Positions 35,510-45,262 of a stretch of 64,000 bases of DNA are shown here, one piece after another. Within the stretch, counting starts at the first letter, position 1. Every line of letters starts with the position of its first letter. The notes below the pieces were generated by a model, which saw nothing but the letters and a program-made list of their open reading frames with translations, was not told the origin of the DNA and searched no databases. The translations under genes and the position numbers were made by a program. Source of the DNA: Sphingobacterium lumbrici (GTDB lineage: Bacteria > Bacteroidota > Bacteroidia > Sphingobacteriales > Sphingobacteriaceae); NCBI RefSeq assembly GCF_006476045.1, contig NZ_SRZY01000011.1, positions 310,001 to 374,000 on the forward strand, given 5' to 3'.

Positions 35510-37363
35510 TTAATTGGATTTCAGAGGAAGGGTGACCTCGAATTGTGTTCCCTTATCTTTCTCACTTCTCACTTCTATGCGTCCGTCTAATCGCTTGATT
35601 ATATCGTTCACATAGCTCAATCCTAATCCAAATCCTTTGACATTGTGAATATTTCCGGTTGGAATTCTATAGAATTGATCAAATATTTTTTCTTGTTGCT
35701 CTTTAGTCATACCCATGCCTTTATCTGTTACAGTTAATATAATATTACCTTTTGAGTTATATGTTTTGACCGTAATTTCAGGAGCCTCAAGGCTATATTT
35801 TATTGCATTATCAACTAAGTTAAACATTACATTAGAAAGATGCAATTCATCGCCAATTACCGTGTCTTTTTCAGCAGATAGATCGATGTTTATTTTGCCG
35901 TTTGCTTTTTGCAGTTGCAGCTGCATACTATCTAATACGCTTGATATTAAATCATTTACTGCAACATCAACACGTTCTATTTTTAGATTCTCCTTTTCCA
36001 AGCGTGCAATATTTAACACCCGTTCAATATGTGATCCTAAACGGACATTTTCATCATAGATAATATTAGCTAATCTGTTCACTCGTTTTTCATCGGATGA
36101 GATTTCGGGGTCGCGCAAAGATTCGCTCGCAATCATTATCGTTGCGACAGGTGTCTTGAATTCGTGCGTCATATTGTTGATAAAGTCAGTTTTCATTTCT
36201 GACATTTTCTTTTGCTTGAAAATGATGCTAAGTGTATATACGAAACACCCTATTAATAGTGCGAATAATGCCAGCGTAGGCAATATAAGATAGCTCATGT
36301 TGTCTGCGATAATAGACTTTTTATTCGGAAAATATACGGACAGCAGCCCGGGGGTCTGATTATTGGCATCACCCTGAAAAAGTGGAGTGCTATAACGTGT
36401 AATCTTGTCTGTTGAATTGAAATTGGCGGACGTTTGGATGTTAAAGATTAGATTGTTGTTGTGTCTGTCACGAATCTCTATATTGAACGGTGTGTGAATA
36501 TCGCGGCGATCCAGTTCATCTTTGATCAATCGCTGTACAGATGCAATATTAATACGTTCCCGAAGTGGTTTTTTTGCTAACTCCATGGCGATAGCTACCT
36601 GCTCTACCAATTCCGGATTCTTACCGCCTAAGATAGCCACTGAATCTTCTAAGCTAAACGCACTTTCCAGTTTACGCAAATTTAACTCTTTTAGTTTTCG
36701 CTCATAATTGTATAGTTCGAAGGCGATTTTATCGCTTGATTTGGGCGGGAGAACGATCGTGTAGAGTTTAGCTTTTCCTGTGGTGCCGTCTATTATGGGA
36801 ATGCCGTATCGGACACTATCATCCTTTGCAGCAATGGGTGGTACGTTTACGGTTGCGACAATGCTTACATCACTATTGATAAAATTCCCATCTCGACTAG
36901 GGCCTTGGCTGATTTGTATATCCACATATCGCTGATATGCCGGTCGTCGGATATAAGTTTCATAGAATGAATTCTCCAGTTCTACCGCATTGCCGTATTG
37001 GTCTTTTAGTTCGCGTTCCGCATCCCGGAATCGGTTTTCGATTTCGATTTGTTTTTGTTGGAGCAGTTTTATTTTTTCTTGAATGTCTAATTGTTCACTT
37101 AAAAGACGTTCCTTCTTTCGTTGTTTCTCTTGATCCTCTAAGTATTTTGTTTGGTTCATTTTTTGCTGTTCTCGGGTAAAGAGATAGATTTCTCTACGCT
37201 CTATGAGTCCAGAAACAGCATTTAACGAGGCCATTACACCTTCGTCAAATAATTTTGACTTCTGTTGGTATGTTTCTCGAATAAAATAATACTGCATAGC
37301 AACGACACCTAATAAGGCAATCGACATTAACCATATTATTAATGCAATACTTCTTTTTTTCAT
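35510..37363 (-). CDS. Sensor histidine kinase (RprX-like)
   Basis: 617 residues: a membrane helix near residues 7-27, a long extracytoplasmic region that starts with a charged coiled coil (about 60-115), a second helix near 350-375, a HisKA domain with His400 in MTHEFKTPVATI, and an ATPase domain with NLVDNAIKYS and GFGLGLSYV. It pairs with the OmpR-type regulator downstream. The signal is unknown. No HAMP domain is evident. Confidence 0.92.
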   Translation of the reverse strand: MKKRSIALIIWLMSIALLGVVAMQYYFIRETYQQKSKLFDEGVMASLNAVSGLIERREIYLFTREQQKMNQTKYLEDQEKQRKKERLLSEQLDIQEKIKLLQQKQIEIENRFRDAERELKDQYGNAVELENSFYETYIRRPAYQRYVDIQISQGPSRDGNFINSDVSIVATVNVPPIAAKDDSVRYGIPIIDGTTGKAKLYTIVLPPKSSDKIAFELYNYERKLKELNLRKLESAFSLEDSVAILGGKNPELVEQVAIAMELAKKPLRERINIASVQRLIKDELDRRDIHTPFNIEIRDRHNNNLIFNIQTSANFNSTDKITRYSTPLFQGDANNQTPGLLSVYFPNKKSIIADNMSYLILPTLALFALLIGCFVYTLSIIFKQKKMSEMKTDFINNMTHEFKTPVATIMIASESLRDPEISSDEKRVNRLANIIYDENVRLGSHIERVLNIARLEKENLKIERVDVAVNDLISSVLDSMQLQLQKANGKINIDLSAEKDTVIGDELHLSNVMFNLVDNAIKYSLEAPEITVKTYNSKGNIILTVTDKGMGMTKEQQEKIFDQFYRIPTGNIHNVKGFGLGLSYVNDIIKRLDGRIEVRSEKDKGTQFEVTLPLKSN

Positions 37364-37894
37364 TTATTTATTTTTTCAATGGATGATGAGAGCTCGATAT
37401 AAATAAGCATTGCCCTGTGTGTCAATATTATTTACATCTCGGTTTCATTCGAATTTAATTTTCTTTCACATGGTAATGAAGCCTTTTACCACAGTTGGTA
37501 CCGCGAACATATTTGTCTCTGTTAAACATACTATACACCTCGGATAATTTCATTTTGTACAAAAATAGCAATGAAAATAGCTGTTCATACGCATTTAACA
37601 CTATTTAACAGCTTATTTTATAGTTGATTAAGTTTCTGGTGTCTTTAAATGATAGAACTTCCTTTGCAATATATTGACAGCCGACACTTTCTTTTCACAG
37701 AACCTGCATTTTAGCTGGATTAAAGAAGATAAAGATTGTTTACTTAATAGGTTATGGTAGGGATAATCCCTATCCCACCTTCTGTATATATGACATTAAA
37801 CACCTATAAAATAGGTGTTTAATGTATGAGTTAATACTAACTTTAGCGAATCATAATCCAATATATAGGACGAAGAAAGAGAGATGTAAAGCAA
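37364..37894. other. Long intergenic region upstream of the kinase gene
   Basis: No gene is supported on either strand. It contains a small hairpin at 37760-37776 (GGGATA/TATCCC) and the perfect inverted repeat at 37794-37824. The promoter of the two-component operon presumably lies in 37364-37500, but no clear TAnnTTTG box is seen there. Confidence 0.5.
37794..37824. repeat. Perfect 14-base inverted repeat
   Basis: CATTAAACACCTAT and its exact reverse complement are separated by AAA. No T run follows on either side, so it may be an operator or an RNA hairpin rather than a terminator. It lies 70 bases beyond the pyk terminator. Confidence 0.8.
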
Positions 37895-37929
37895 AGGAAA
37901 AGGGCTGTAAAAGATGCAGCCCTTTTCCT
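37895..37929 (-). terminator. Terminator after pyk
   Basis: Perfect 13-base arms (37895-37907 and 37917-37929) around a 9-base loop; on the minus strand the stem ends in a T-rich TTTTCCTTTGC. It lies 19 bases past the pyk stop. Confidence 0.82.
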
Positions 37930-37948
37930 ATTATCGATATATTAATCT

Positions 37949-39379
37949 TTATTTTAATTCGGATACACGAATAGTGTTTGTTCTTCCTTTTTCGTGTAGG
38001 GGAGTTGAGGAAGTATTAATTACGATTTGACCCGGTTCTACCAATTGATACTCTCTAAGTAAACCATTGACATCTTGAATCGTGCCGTCTGTACTTTCGT
38101 ATTTTTCATAAATAAAGGTGTTAACACCCCATACTAAGCTTAAAAGCCGTAGTAAGGTTCTGTTTCCCGTGAAAACATAAATATTAGCATCCGGACGATA
38201 GCTGGCAATTTCCATTGCTGTATAGCCCGATGTTGTCATGACGGCAATTGCTGATGCTTTTGTTTTTTCAGCTAAGAAAATAGACGAGCTACAGATTGCG
38301 TCTGGAATTTTAGTAATATCGATATAGGTGTCTTCTTTAGAACTGTAATAAGGGTAAGAAGTGGATTCTACATGTGTAATCACTTTGGCCATAGTCTCGA
38401 TAACAATTTCAGGGAATTCGCCCACTGAAGTTTCACCGCTCAACATCACAGCATCAGCGCCATCTAAAACAGAATTTGCAACGTCGTTTACTTCTGCGCG
38501 GGTAGGACGTGGTGTTGTAATCATACTTTCCAACATCTGCGTTGCGATAATTACCGGTTTTGATAAATCGCGACATTTTTGAACAATGATCTTTTGAAGC
38601 CCCGGAACCTCTTCCATGGGCAATTCAACACCTAGGTCACCGCGGGCCACCATTATTGCATCCGTAGCTTCAATAATAGCGTCGATATTTTCAATGGCTT
38701 CTGGTTTTTCGATTTTCGCAATTATCTTCGCATGACTTCCTTTTGCGGCAATGATTGCTTTGCCTTGTTTGATGTCTTCCGCAGACCGGACAAATGACAT
38801 GGCAATCCAATCTGCACCATGATCCAATGCAAAGTTAAGGTTGTCCAAATCTTCTTCCGTCAATGAAGGAATGGAAACTTTTGTATTTGGTAAATTTACG
38901 CCCTTTCTTGAAGTTAAAACGCCACCATGGACTACTTCACAGTTTACCGTATCTAAATGATTGGTATTGATGACACGTAATTGGAGTTTTCCGTCATCCA
39001 ACAAGATGATTTCGTCTTCTTTTACATCATTAGGGAAATTTTCGTAGGTAATATATATACGATTTTCGTCGCCAATTAATTCATGTGTGGTGATTTCTAC
39101 AGTAGATCCATTGATTAATATGGCACCGCCTTCTTTCATTTTTCCAATACGGATTTTAGGTCCTTGTAAATCTGCTAAGATGCCGACATTGAAAGGGTTT
39201 TCAGCGTTAATTTCATTGATAGTATTAATAACTTTTAGATGATCCTCTTGACTCCCGTGAGAAAAATTTAGACGGCACACATCAACGCCTTTGGCGATCA
39301 TGCGTGTTAGCACTTCCTTATTGGAAGAGGCGGGCCCTAGAGTTGCTACTATTTTTGTTCTTTTTTGAATCTTCTTCAT
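37949..39379 (-). CDS. pyk: Pyruvate kinase
   Basis: 476 residues. Final ATP-forming step of glycolysis (phosphoenolpyruvate to pyruvate). Visible: TKIVATLGPASS at the start, NFSHGS, the catalytic-site IIAKIEKPEAIENID, MVARGDLGVE and the nucleotide-region MLSGETSVGEFP. Complete with the usual C-terminal regulatory domain. An IPExxxVDY-type gene is 116 bases upstream on the same strand, a pairing frequent in Bacteroidota; a small TGTGTA/TACACA hairpin sits between the two. Confidence 0.96.
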   Translation of the reverse strand: MKKIQKRTKIVATLGPASSNKEVLTRMIAKGVDVCRLNFSHGSQEDHLKVINTINEINAENPFNVGILADLQGPKIRIGKMKEGGAILINGSTVEITTHELIGDENRIYITYENFPNDVKEDEIILLDDGKLQLRVINTNHLDTVNCEVVHGGVLTSRKGVNLPNTKVSIPSLTEEDLDNLNFALDHGADWIAMSFVRSAEDIKQGKAIIAAKGSHAKIIAKIEKPEAIENIDAIIEATDAIMVARGDLGVELPMEEVPGLQKIIVQKCRDLSKPVIIATQMLESMITTPRPTRAEVNDVANSVLDGADAVMLSGETSVGEFPEIVIETMAKVITHVESTSYPYYSSKEDTYIDITKIPDAICSSSIFLAEKTKASAIAVMTTSGYTAMEIASYRPDANIYVFTGNRTLLRLLSLVWGVNTFIYEKYESTDGTIQDVNGLLREYQLVEPGQIVINTSSTPLHEKGRTNTIRVSELK

Positions 39380-39495
39380 GTAAGTATTCTTTTGTTCTTC
39401 TTTACTTTAATTAACAAGTACCTGATAATTTTCAGAAATCATTAATTTAGGTTAAATATTACAATGTGTAGTTTTTACACACTGTGAATAATCTG

Positions 39496-39996
39496 CTAAA
39501 ATATTAGATTTTCTTTAGATTTCAATGTAATTGGGTCAATTTCTTTTACTAATAATATATCTTTTACTTTTTTTAGGTTTTCCATAAGAGCTTCTAAATC
39601 CTCTTCATCGATGAAATGCTTGATGATTAAGAAATAATCAAAATTAGCTGCTTCGGGCAATAAAAAGCCATTTTCAACACTTTTGTTATTTATAATATAA
39701 AACTCATATTCAAAAGAGTCGTTACAATATCTATACGTTGTAAAATGATGGATATTATCTTTTTTATTCTTTGATTTTTCGAATACAATGTGATAATCCA
39801 ATTCTTCCTGGGTTTTATTTTTAAGATTATTATTGTGATCTAAAGGGTCTTCTTTGCCGTAGGTGAATTTAAGTCCGGTATGCTTGTTAATGAAATGGCA
39901 AAGTCTGTAATCACGAAGAGAAGAACTGATGCCAATTAAAATAAAATCCAGTTCAAGGTCAAAATCTGTTTCTAATTTGAATGTTATTTTATTCAA
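39496..39996 (-). CDS. IPExxxVDY-family protein
   Basis: 166 residues. The name-giving motif appears as LLPEAANFDYFLIIKH near residue 115, so two positions differ from the consensus (Leu for Ile, Phe for Val). This Bacteroidota-specific family has no known function but is regularly found beside pyk and acpP-fabF, as here. The protein is acidic, without signal or membrane segments. It is divergent from acpP. Confidence 0.82.
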   Translation of the reverse strand: MNKITFKLETDFDLELDFILIGISSSLRDYRLCHFINKHTGLKFTYGKEDPLDHNNNLKNKTQEELDYHIVFEKSKNKKDNIHHFTTYRYCNDSFEYEFYIINNKSVENGFLLPEAANFDYFLIIKHFIDEEDLEALMENLKKVKDILLVKEIDPITLKSKENLIF

Positions 39997-40196
39997 GGTG
40001 TTTGTAGTATTTTTTTTTACGAAAATACAATTTATGAAAGGGTTTTATGTTGCCGATGTGTAATTTTTGTATTAAATTAGAATATATTTGCAAAAAGATA
40101 ATTCTTTTACTAATATTGAAAGAGGTTTGTTAGAGCCATTTAGGGGTATAAAACCCAAAATTATTGTTCTTTATTTTTCGCTAGGAATCAAAAGAG

Positions 40197-40227
40197 TTTG
40201 ATTTTTGGGGAAATTTATTTTTCTTTG
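40197..40227 (+). promoter_or_regulatory. Putative promoter of acpP-fabF
   Basis: TTTG at 40197-40200, exactly 19 bases, then TTTCTTTG at 40220-40227, one base from TAnnTTTG. Transcription would begin about 30 bases before acpP. The rest of 39997-40196 shows nothing I can support. Confidence 0.5.
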
Positions 40228-40260
40228 CACAGATTTATTAAACAATTAAACTATAAAATC

Positions 40261-40497
40261 ATGTCAGATATCGCATCAAGAGTAAAAGCAATTATCGTAG
40301 AAAAGTTGGGTGTAGATGAAAACGAAGTAACACCAGAAGCTTCTTTCACGAATGATTTAGGTGCAGACTCACTTGATACAGTTGAGTTGATCATGGAGTT
40401 CGAAAAAGAATTTAACGTTGCAATTCCTGATGACCAAGCTGAAAATATCAGTACCGTAGGTCAAGCAATTGCTTATTTAGAAAAAAACGTTAACTAA
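40261..40497 (+). CDS. acpP: Housekeeping acyl carrier protein
   Basis: 78 residues of type II fatty acid synthase carrier. The phosphopantetheine site is Ser37 in [11 protein letters not shown]. The chosen ATG gives [11 protein letters not shown]; an in-frame ATG at 40198 lies inside the putative promoter and is rejected. fabF follows after 27 bases, the classic pairing. Confidence 0.97.
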   Translation: MSDIASRVKAIIVEKLGVDENEVTPEASFTNDLGADSLDTVELIMEFEKEFNVAIPDDQAENISTVGQAIAYLEKNVN

Positions 40498-40524
40498 CTA
40501 ATTTTATTAGGCCAAGCATAATAG

Positions 40525-41778
40525 ATGGAGCTTAAAAGAGTAGTTGTAACAGGATTAGGCGCACTTACACCATTGGGCAATACCGCTCCAGCATACTGGG
40601 ATGGATTGCTTAATGGTGTAAGTGGTGCTGCTCCTATTACGCAATTTGATGCGTCAAAGTTTAAAACACAATTCGCTTGTGAAGTAAAGGGTTTTGATCC
40701 GCATGAATTTATGGATCGAAAAGAAGCACGTAAGGTCGATCCTTTTGTGCAGTATGCTATCGCCTCAACTGATGAAGCGGTAAAAGATGCTAATTTGAAC
40801 TTTGAGCAATTAGATACAAATCGCATAGGAGTCATTTGGGGCTCTGGTATTGGTGGATTGAAGACATTTTACGATGAAGTATCTGCCTATGCCAAAGGGG
40901 ATGGTACACCTCGTTTTAATCCATTCTTTATACCCAAAATGATTGTGGATATTGCTCCAGGTCATATTTCCATGCGTTATGGTTTACGTGGTCCGAATTT
41001 TTCTTGTGTATCTGCATGTGCATCTTCAACAAATGCTATGATAGATGCGTTTAATTATATCCGCACCGGTATGTCGGATATAATCATCACAGGAGGTTCG
41101 GAAGCCATTATCAATGAAGCTGGAATAGGTGGATTCAATGCGTTACATGCGTTATCTACCCGAAACGATGATCCCCAAACTGCCTCGCGTCCTTTTGATA
41201 AAGATCGTGATGGATTTGTTGCGGGTGAAGGTTCGGGTACTATTATCTTGGAAAGTCTTGAGCATGCGTTAGCAAGGGGTGCGAAGATTTATGCGGAGAT
41301 AGTAGGAGGAGGCATGAGTGCCGATGCAAATCATATTACCGCACCACACCCCGAGGGTTTGGGTGCGAAATTAGTGATGACTAATGCGCTAAGGGATGCT
41401 AATATGGACGTTACAAATATTGATTATATCAATGTACACGGAACATCCACTCCTCTGGGGGATATTAGTGAAACTAAAGCAATAAAAGAATTATTTGGTG
41501 AACACGCTTATAAACTGAATATTAGTTCGACTAAATCTATGACAGGTCACTTATTAGGTGCTGCTGGAGCTGTTGAAGCTATTGCATCGATTTATGCTGT
41601 TCAAAATGATATAGTGCCGCCTACGATTAACCATTTTACGGATGATCCAGAATTGGATAATAAATTGAATTTCACTTTCAATGCTCCTCAAAAACGTGTG
41701 GTTAATGCCGCTATGAGCAATACTTTTGGATTCGGAGGTCACAACGCTTCTGTTGTGATTAAAAAATACAAAGCTTAA
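40525..41778 (+). CDS. fabF: 3-oxoacyl-ACP synthase II
   Basis: 417 residues, complete. Elongates acyl-ACP with malonyl-ACP in fatty acid synthesis. Catalytic Cys165 in SACASS, and the two His residues in VHGTSTP and MTGHLLG. Its sequence and context (acpP, rnc) mark it as the primary enzyme, separate from the pigment synthases at 3232 and 5190. Confidence 0.97.
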   Translation: MELKRVVVTGLGALTPLGNTAPAYWDGLLNGVSGAAPITQFDASKFKTQFACEVKGFDPHEFMDRKEARKVDPFVQYAIASTDEAVKDANLNFEQLDTNRIGVIWGSGIGGLKTFYDEVSAYAKGDGTPRFNPFFIPKMIVDIAPGHISMRYGLRGPNFSCVSACASSTNAMIDAFNYIRTGMSDIIITGGSEAIINEAGIGGFNALHALSTRNDDPQTASRPFDKDRDGFVAGEGSGTIILESLEHALARGAKIYAEIVGGGMSADANHITAPHPEGLGAKLVMTNALRDANMDVTNIDYINVHGTSTPLGDISETKAIKELFGEHAYKLNISSTKSMTGHLLGAAGAVEAIASIYAVQNDIVPPTINHFTDDPELDNKLNFTFNAPQKRVVNAAMSNTFGFGGHNASVVIKKYKA

Positions 41779-41802
41779 TAGTGTGGGTAGGCTAAAGATC
41801 TT

Positions 41803-41832
41803 AATAGGTAGTTTTACAGCTACCTATTTCTT
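41803..41832 (+). terminator. Possible terminator/attenuator between fabF and rnc
   Basis: Perfect 9-base arms (41803-41811 and 41820-41828) with an 8-base loop, followed by TCTTCTT. The T run is interrupted, so it may only partly stop transcription into rnc. Confidence 0.55.
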
Positions 41833-41846
41833 CTTATAGTAAAAAC

Positions 41847-42584
41847 ATGTCGTTTAGTATTTACAAGCTCTATTTATCTCCTCAGAAAGCTTATATTAAG
41901 AAGCTTAAGAATTTGCTTGGGTTTGTCCCGGGTAATGTTAAGCTATATCAAATGGCTTTTCGACATAAGTCTGCTGCGAAAATAATTAAGGAAGGTGTAA
42001 AAAATAGCAATGAGCGGTTGGAATTCTTGGGAGATGCCGTATTAGGGTCGGTCGTGGCTGAATTGCTTTTTAAACTTTATCCCTATAAGGATGAGGGGTT
42101 TTTAACGGAAATGCGTTCAAAAATCGTCTCCCGAGCCAATTTAAACCAATTATCCCGAAAATTGGGACTGAACGAATTAATTCAGTACGATGCGCGGATG
42201 ATAAGCTATCCTAATAAACAGGGCTCGTTACTCGGGGATGCATTTGAAGCCTTGATTGGCGCAGTGTACTTGGATAAGGGGTATCAGTTTACGCGTGAAT
42301 TTTTGCTGTCACGGATTATAAAACCTCATGTTGATATACACACACTGGAGAATACGGAGACAAATTTTAAAAGCCGTTTAATTGAATGGTGCCAACAGGA
42401 AGGTAAGGATGTACAATTTGTGCAAACGGATAACCCTGAAGGAGAATCGCCCAAGATGTTTAGTATACAAGTGCAGGTAAATGGTGAAGTGTGTGGCTTA
42501 GGACGTGATTTCAACAAAAAGAGTGCGGAAAAGCTGGCAGCAGAACGTGCTTGTGAATTTCTCAGGATTATCGAATCGGTATAG
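41847..42584 (+). CDS. rnc: Ribonuclease III
   Basis: 245 residues. Cleaves double-stranded RNA in rRNA and mRNA maturation. The signature NERLEFLGDAVLGSV holds the catalytic Glu and Asp residues, GDAFEALIGAVYLDKG the second acidic pair, and a double-stranded-RNA-binding domain fills the last 75 residues (ending KKSAEKLAAERACEFL). The acpP-fabF-rnc order is conserved widely. Confidence 0.95.
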   Translation: MSFSIYKLYLSPQKAYIKKLKNLLGFVPGNVKLYQMAFRHKSAAKIIKEGVKNSNERLEFLGDAVLGSVVAELLFKLYPYKDEGFLTEMRSKIVSRANLNQLSRKLGLNELIQYDARMISYPNKQGSLLGDAFEALIGAVYLDKGYQFTREFLLSRIIKPHVDIHTLENTETNFKSRLIEWCQQEGKDVQFVQTDNPEGESPKMFSIQVQVNGEVCGLGRDFNKKSAEKLAAERACEFLRIIESV

Positions 42585-42633
42585 CACTGCTTTTTTAACT
42601 TTAATTCCTTTTTTCTTATTCACTTTCTTATAT

Positions 42634-42641
42634 TACCTTTG
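42634..42641 (+). promoter_or_regulatory. -7 promoter box of hisS
   Basis: TACCTTTG matches TAnnTTTG and ends four bases before the hisS start codon, implying a leaderless or nearly leaderless transcript. A T-rich block, but no TTG, lies at the -33 position. Confidence 0.45.
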
Positions 42642-42645
42642 CGCT

Positions 42646-44028
42646 ATGGCAATAGTAAAACCCTCTTTGGCAAAAGGTACACGTGACTTTTCTCCAATCG
42701 AAATGGAGAAACGTAATCATATTTTTAATACCCTAAAAGTTGTTTTTAAAAAATTCGGGTATAATGAAATTCAAACTCCTTCTTTTGAAAACCTGTCTAC
42801 ACTTACAGGAAAATATGGAGATGAAGGCGATAAATTGATTTTTAAAATATTGAATTCCGGGGATTACTTAGCAAAAGCTCCTTCGGAGTTGTTAGCCTCC
42901 AAATCCTCCAATAAACTTATTACACATCTTTCGGAAAAAGCTTTGCGCTATGATCTAACAGTTCCATTCGCACGTTATGTTGTTATGCATCAGAATGATA
43001 TTTCATTGCCTTTTAAACGTTTTCAGATTCAGCCCGTGTGGCGGGCAGATCGCCCTCAACGAGGTCGCTATCGGGAATTTTATCAATGTGACGTGGATGT
43101 GGTAGGTTCCGACAGTTTATTAAATGAAGCAGAATTTATTTTAATCTATCAAGAGGCGTTAACGGCTCTTGGGCTAAAAGATTTTACAATCAAAATCAAT
43201 AATCGTAAGATCTTAACAGGAATTGCAGAAGTGATGGGTAAGCCTGAGCTTATTGTCGACATGACAGTAGCCATAGACAAGTTAGATAAAATTGGTTTAG
43301 AAGGTGTAAATAAGGAACTTCTGGAAAGAGGTTTTACAGAGGCCGATCTGGAAGTGCTAAAGCCAATCATCTTGTTAGAAGGAACTAATCATGAAAAGCT
43401 TGAGCAACTAAAATCTGTTTTATCTTCTTCCGAAATTGGGCTAAGGGGGATTGCAGAAATTGAGGACGTATTTGACTATGTGAAGCAATTTCAGGGGGCT
43501 GAAGAGATACTGAGTATGTTGGTTGAAGTGGATATCACCTTAGCGAGAGGACTGAATTATTATACAGGATGTATCTTTGAAGTAAAGACTAATGAGGTAG
43601 CGATGGGGAGTATTGGTGGAGGTGGTAGATACGATGATCTGACCGGAATGTTCGGTCTGAAAGGCTTGACCGGAGTGGGTGTTTCTTTTGGAGCAGACCG
43701 TATTTATGATGTACTGGAGGAGCTGGGTCTGTTTCCCAAAAACACGATGGCAAGTACGAAATTGTTGATTGTGAATTTTGATAAAAATTCCGAGTCCTTT
43801 ACATTGCCGCTACTCTATAAGCTACGTCAGGAAAATATTGCCGCAGAACTTTATCCAACAGCCGTAAAATTGAAAAAGCAGATGGGCTATGCTGATGCGA
43901 AGGCAATTCCATACGTTTTGTTGGTAGGAGAGGCGGAGATTCAATCTGGAAAGTTGACGTTAAGAGATATGGTTACCGGAGAGCAGGAGTCATTAGCGGA
44001 GGAGAGATTAATTGAAATTTTAAAATAA
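42646..44028 (+). CDS. hisS: Histidyl-tRNA synthetase
   Basis: 460 residues, class II synthetase charging tRNA-His. Motifs: KGTRDFSP at the start, motif 2 region VWRADRPQRGRYREFYQCD, the histidine-A motif LARGLNYYTG and GGGGRYDDL. The chosen ATG gives MAIVKPSLAKGTRDF; an in-frame ATG at 42505 would overlap rnc by 80 bases and is rejected. A weak long-loop hairpin (44029-44039 with 44089-44099) follows the stop. Confidence 0.96.
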   Translation: MAIVKPSLAKGTRDFSPIEMEKRNHIFNTLKVVFKKFGYNEIQTPSFENLSTLTGKYGDEGDKLIFKILNSGDYLAKAPSELLASKSSNKLITHLSEKALRYDLTVPFARYVVMHQNDISLPFKRFQIQPVWRADRPQRGRYREFYQCDVDVVGSDSLLNEAEFILIYQEALTALGLKDFTIKINNRKILTGIAEVMGKPELIVDMTVAIDKLDKIGLEGVNKELLERGFTEADLEVLKPIILLEGTNHEKLEQLKSVLSSSEIGLRGIAEIEDVFDYVKQFQGAEEILSMLVEVDITLARGLNYYTGCIFEVKTNEVAMGSIGGGGRYDDLTGMFGLKGLTGVGVSFGADRIYDVLEELGLFPKNTMASTKLLIVNFDKNSESFTLPLLYKLRQENIAAELYPTAVKLKKQMGYADAKAIPYVLLVGEAEIQSGKLTLRDMVTGEQESLAEERLIEILK

Positions 44029-44219
44029 AACACACAGCCAAAGGAAAGCCTGTCGTCATTTTTGTTACTTAAATAGTTCTCCGTGCAAGGCTATGTGTTA
44101 TTTTGATATGAATAATAAAATGTAATAAAAATTAACCAATTAGGATGTTAAAAGTATCCTTTTTGTCGTTATAAATTATTAGATTTGTAATCAGTTTAGT
44201 AAGAAACAAAGACTATAAA

Positions 44220-45215
44220 ATGAGTTCAACACCTATAACAAAAGAAACATATTTAGAGTGGTATAAATCCATGCTGCTCATGCGTAAGTTTGAAGAAAAA
44301 GCTGGTCAATTATATGGGCAGCAAAAAATCCGTGGTTTTTGTCACTTATACATTGGTCAAGAAGCGGTGGTGGCTGGTACTATTTCGGCAACAAAACCTG
44401 AAGATTCATTGATTACATCTTACCGTGATCACGCACACGCATTAGCAAAAGGTGTCTCTGCAAATTCATGCATGGCTGAATTGTATGGTAAAGCTACGGG
44501 CTGTTCTAAGGGTAAAGGCGGTTCTATGCACTTCTTCTCGAAAGAGCACAAGATGATGGGGGGGCACGGTATTGTAGGCGGTCAGATTCCACTAGGAGCT
44601 GGTATAGCATTTGCTGAAAAATACTTAGGTAACGATAATGTGAATGTATGTTATATGGGAGACGGTGCTGTTCGTCAAGGTGCTTTTAACGAAACATTAA
44701 ATATGGCAATGTTATGGAAGTTGCCTGTAATATTTGTTTGTGAAAACAATGGATATGCCATGGGTACGTCTGTAAAACGCACAACGAATATGATGGATAT
44801 CTACAAAATGGGTTTAGGCTTTGATATGCCGAGTATGCCTGTAGATGGTATGGATGTCGTAGCAGTGCACAATGCTATGGATGAAGCTGTTCAACGTGCA
44901 CGTGCAGGCGAAGGTCCTACTTTCTTAGAGATCCGCACCTACCGTTATAAGGGGCACTCTATGTCTGATCCGGCTAAATACCGCACGAAAGAAGAACTTG
45001 AAGAATATAAAGGTCGTGATCCATTAATTACTACTAAAGCTGCTATTATGGAAAATAATTATGCGGATGACACATGGTTTAAGGAAGTAGAGGCAGAGAT
45101 CAAATCTATTGTGGAAGAATCTGTAAAATTTGCAGAAGAATCTCCATATCCTAGTGATGATGAACTGTACAACGATATTTATGTACAAGAGGATTATCCT
45201 TTTATATTGGACTAA
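44220..45215 (+). CDS. pdhA: Pyruvate dehydrogenase E1 component, alpha subunit
   Basis: 331 residues. Thiamine-diphosphate-dependent decarboxylation of pyruvate. The cofactor motif GDGAVRQGAFNETLNMA and the E1-alpha segment YRYKGHSMSDPAKYR, which includes the phosphorylation-loop region of mitochondrial relatives, are clear. The beta subunit gene is not adjacent and must lie elsewhere. A TAGATTTG box at 44180-44187 could be its promoter, but the -33 spacing is poor. pdhC follows after 47 bases. Confidence 0.94.
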   Translation: MSSTPITKETYLEWYKSMLLMRKFEEKAGQLYGQQKIRGFCHLYIGQEAVVAGTISATKPEDSLITSYRDHAHALAKGVSANSCMAELYGKATGCSKGKGGSMHFFSKEHKMMGGHGIVGGQIPLGAGIAFAEKYLGNDNVNVCYMGDGAVRQGAFNETLNMAMLWKLPVIFVCENNGYAMGTSVKRTTNMMDIYKMGLGFDMPSMPVDGMDVVAVHNAMDEAVQRARAGEGPTFLEIRTYRYKGHSMSDPAKYRTKEELEEYKGRDPLITTKAAIMENNYADDTWFKEVEAEIKSIVEESVKFAEESPYPSDDELYNDIYVQEDYPFILD

Positions 45216-45262
45216 TTCATACTAATTACTTTAACATTTAAAGATATAATCTACTATAATAC

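Noticed and set aside
42505..42645. Longer hisS from an upstream ATG
   Set aside because: It would overlap rnc by 80 bases, and the added residues have no likeness to histidyl-tRNA synthetases; the -7 box lies inside it.
44029..44099. Hairpin after hisS as a terminator
   Set aside because: The arms pair over 11 bases with one mismatch, but the loop is about 49 bases and the T run is weak; kept only as a remark under hisS.
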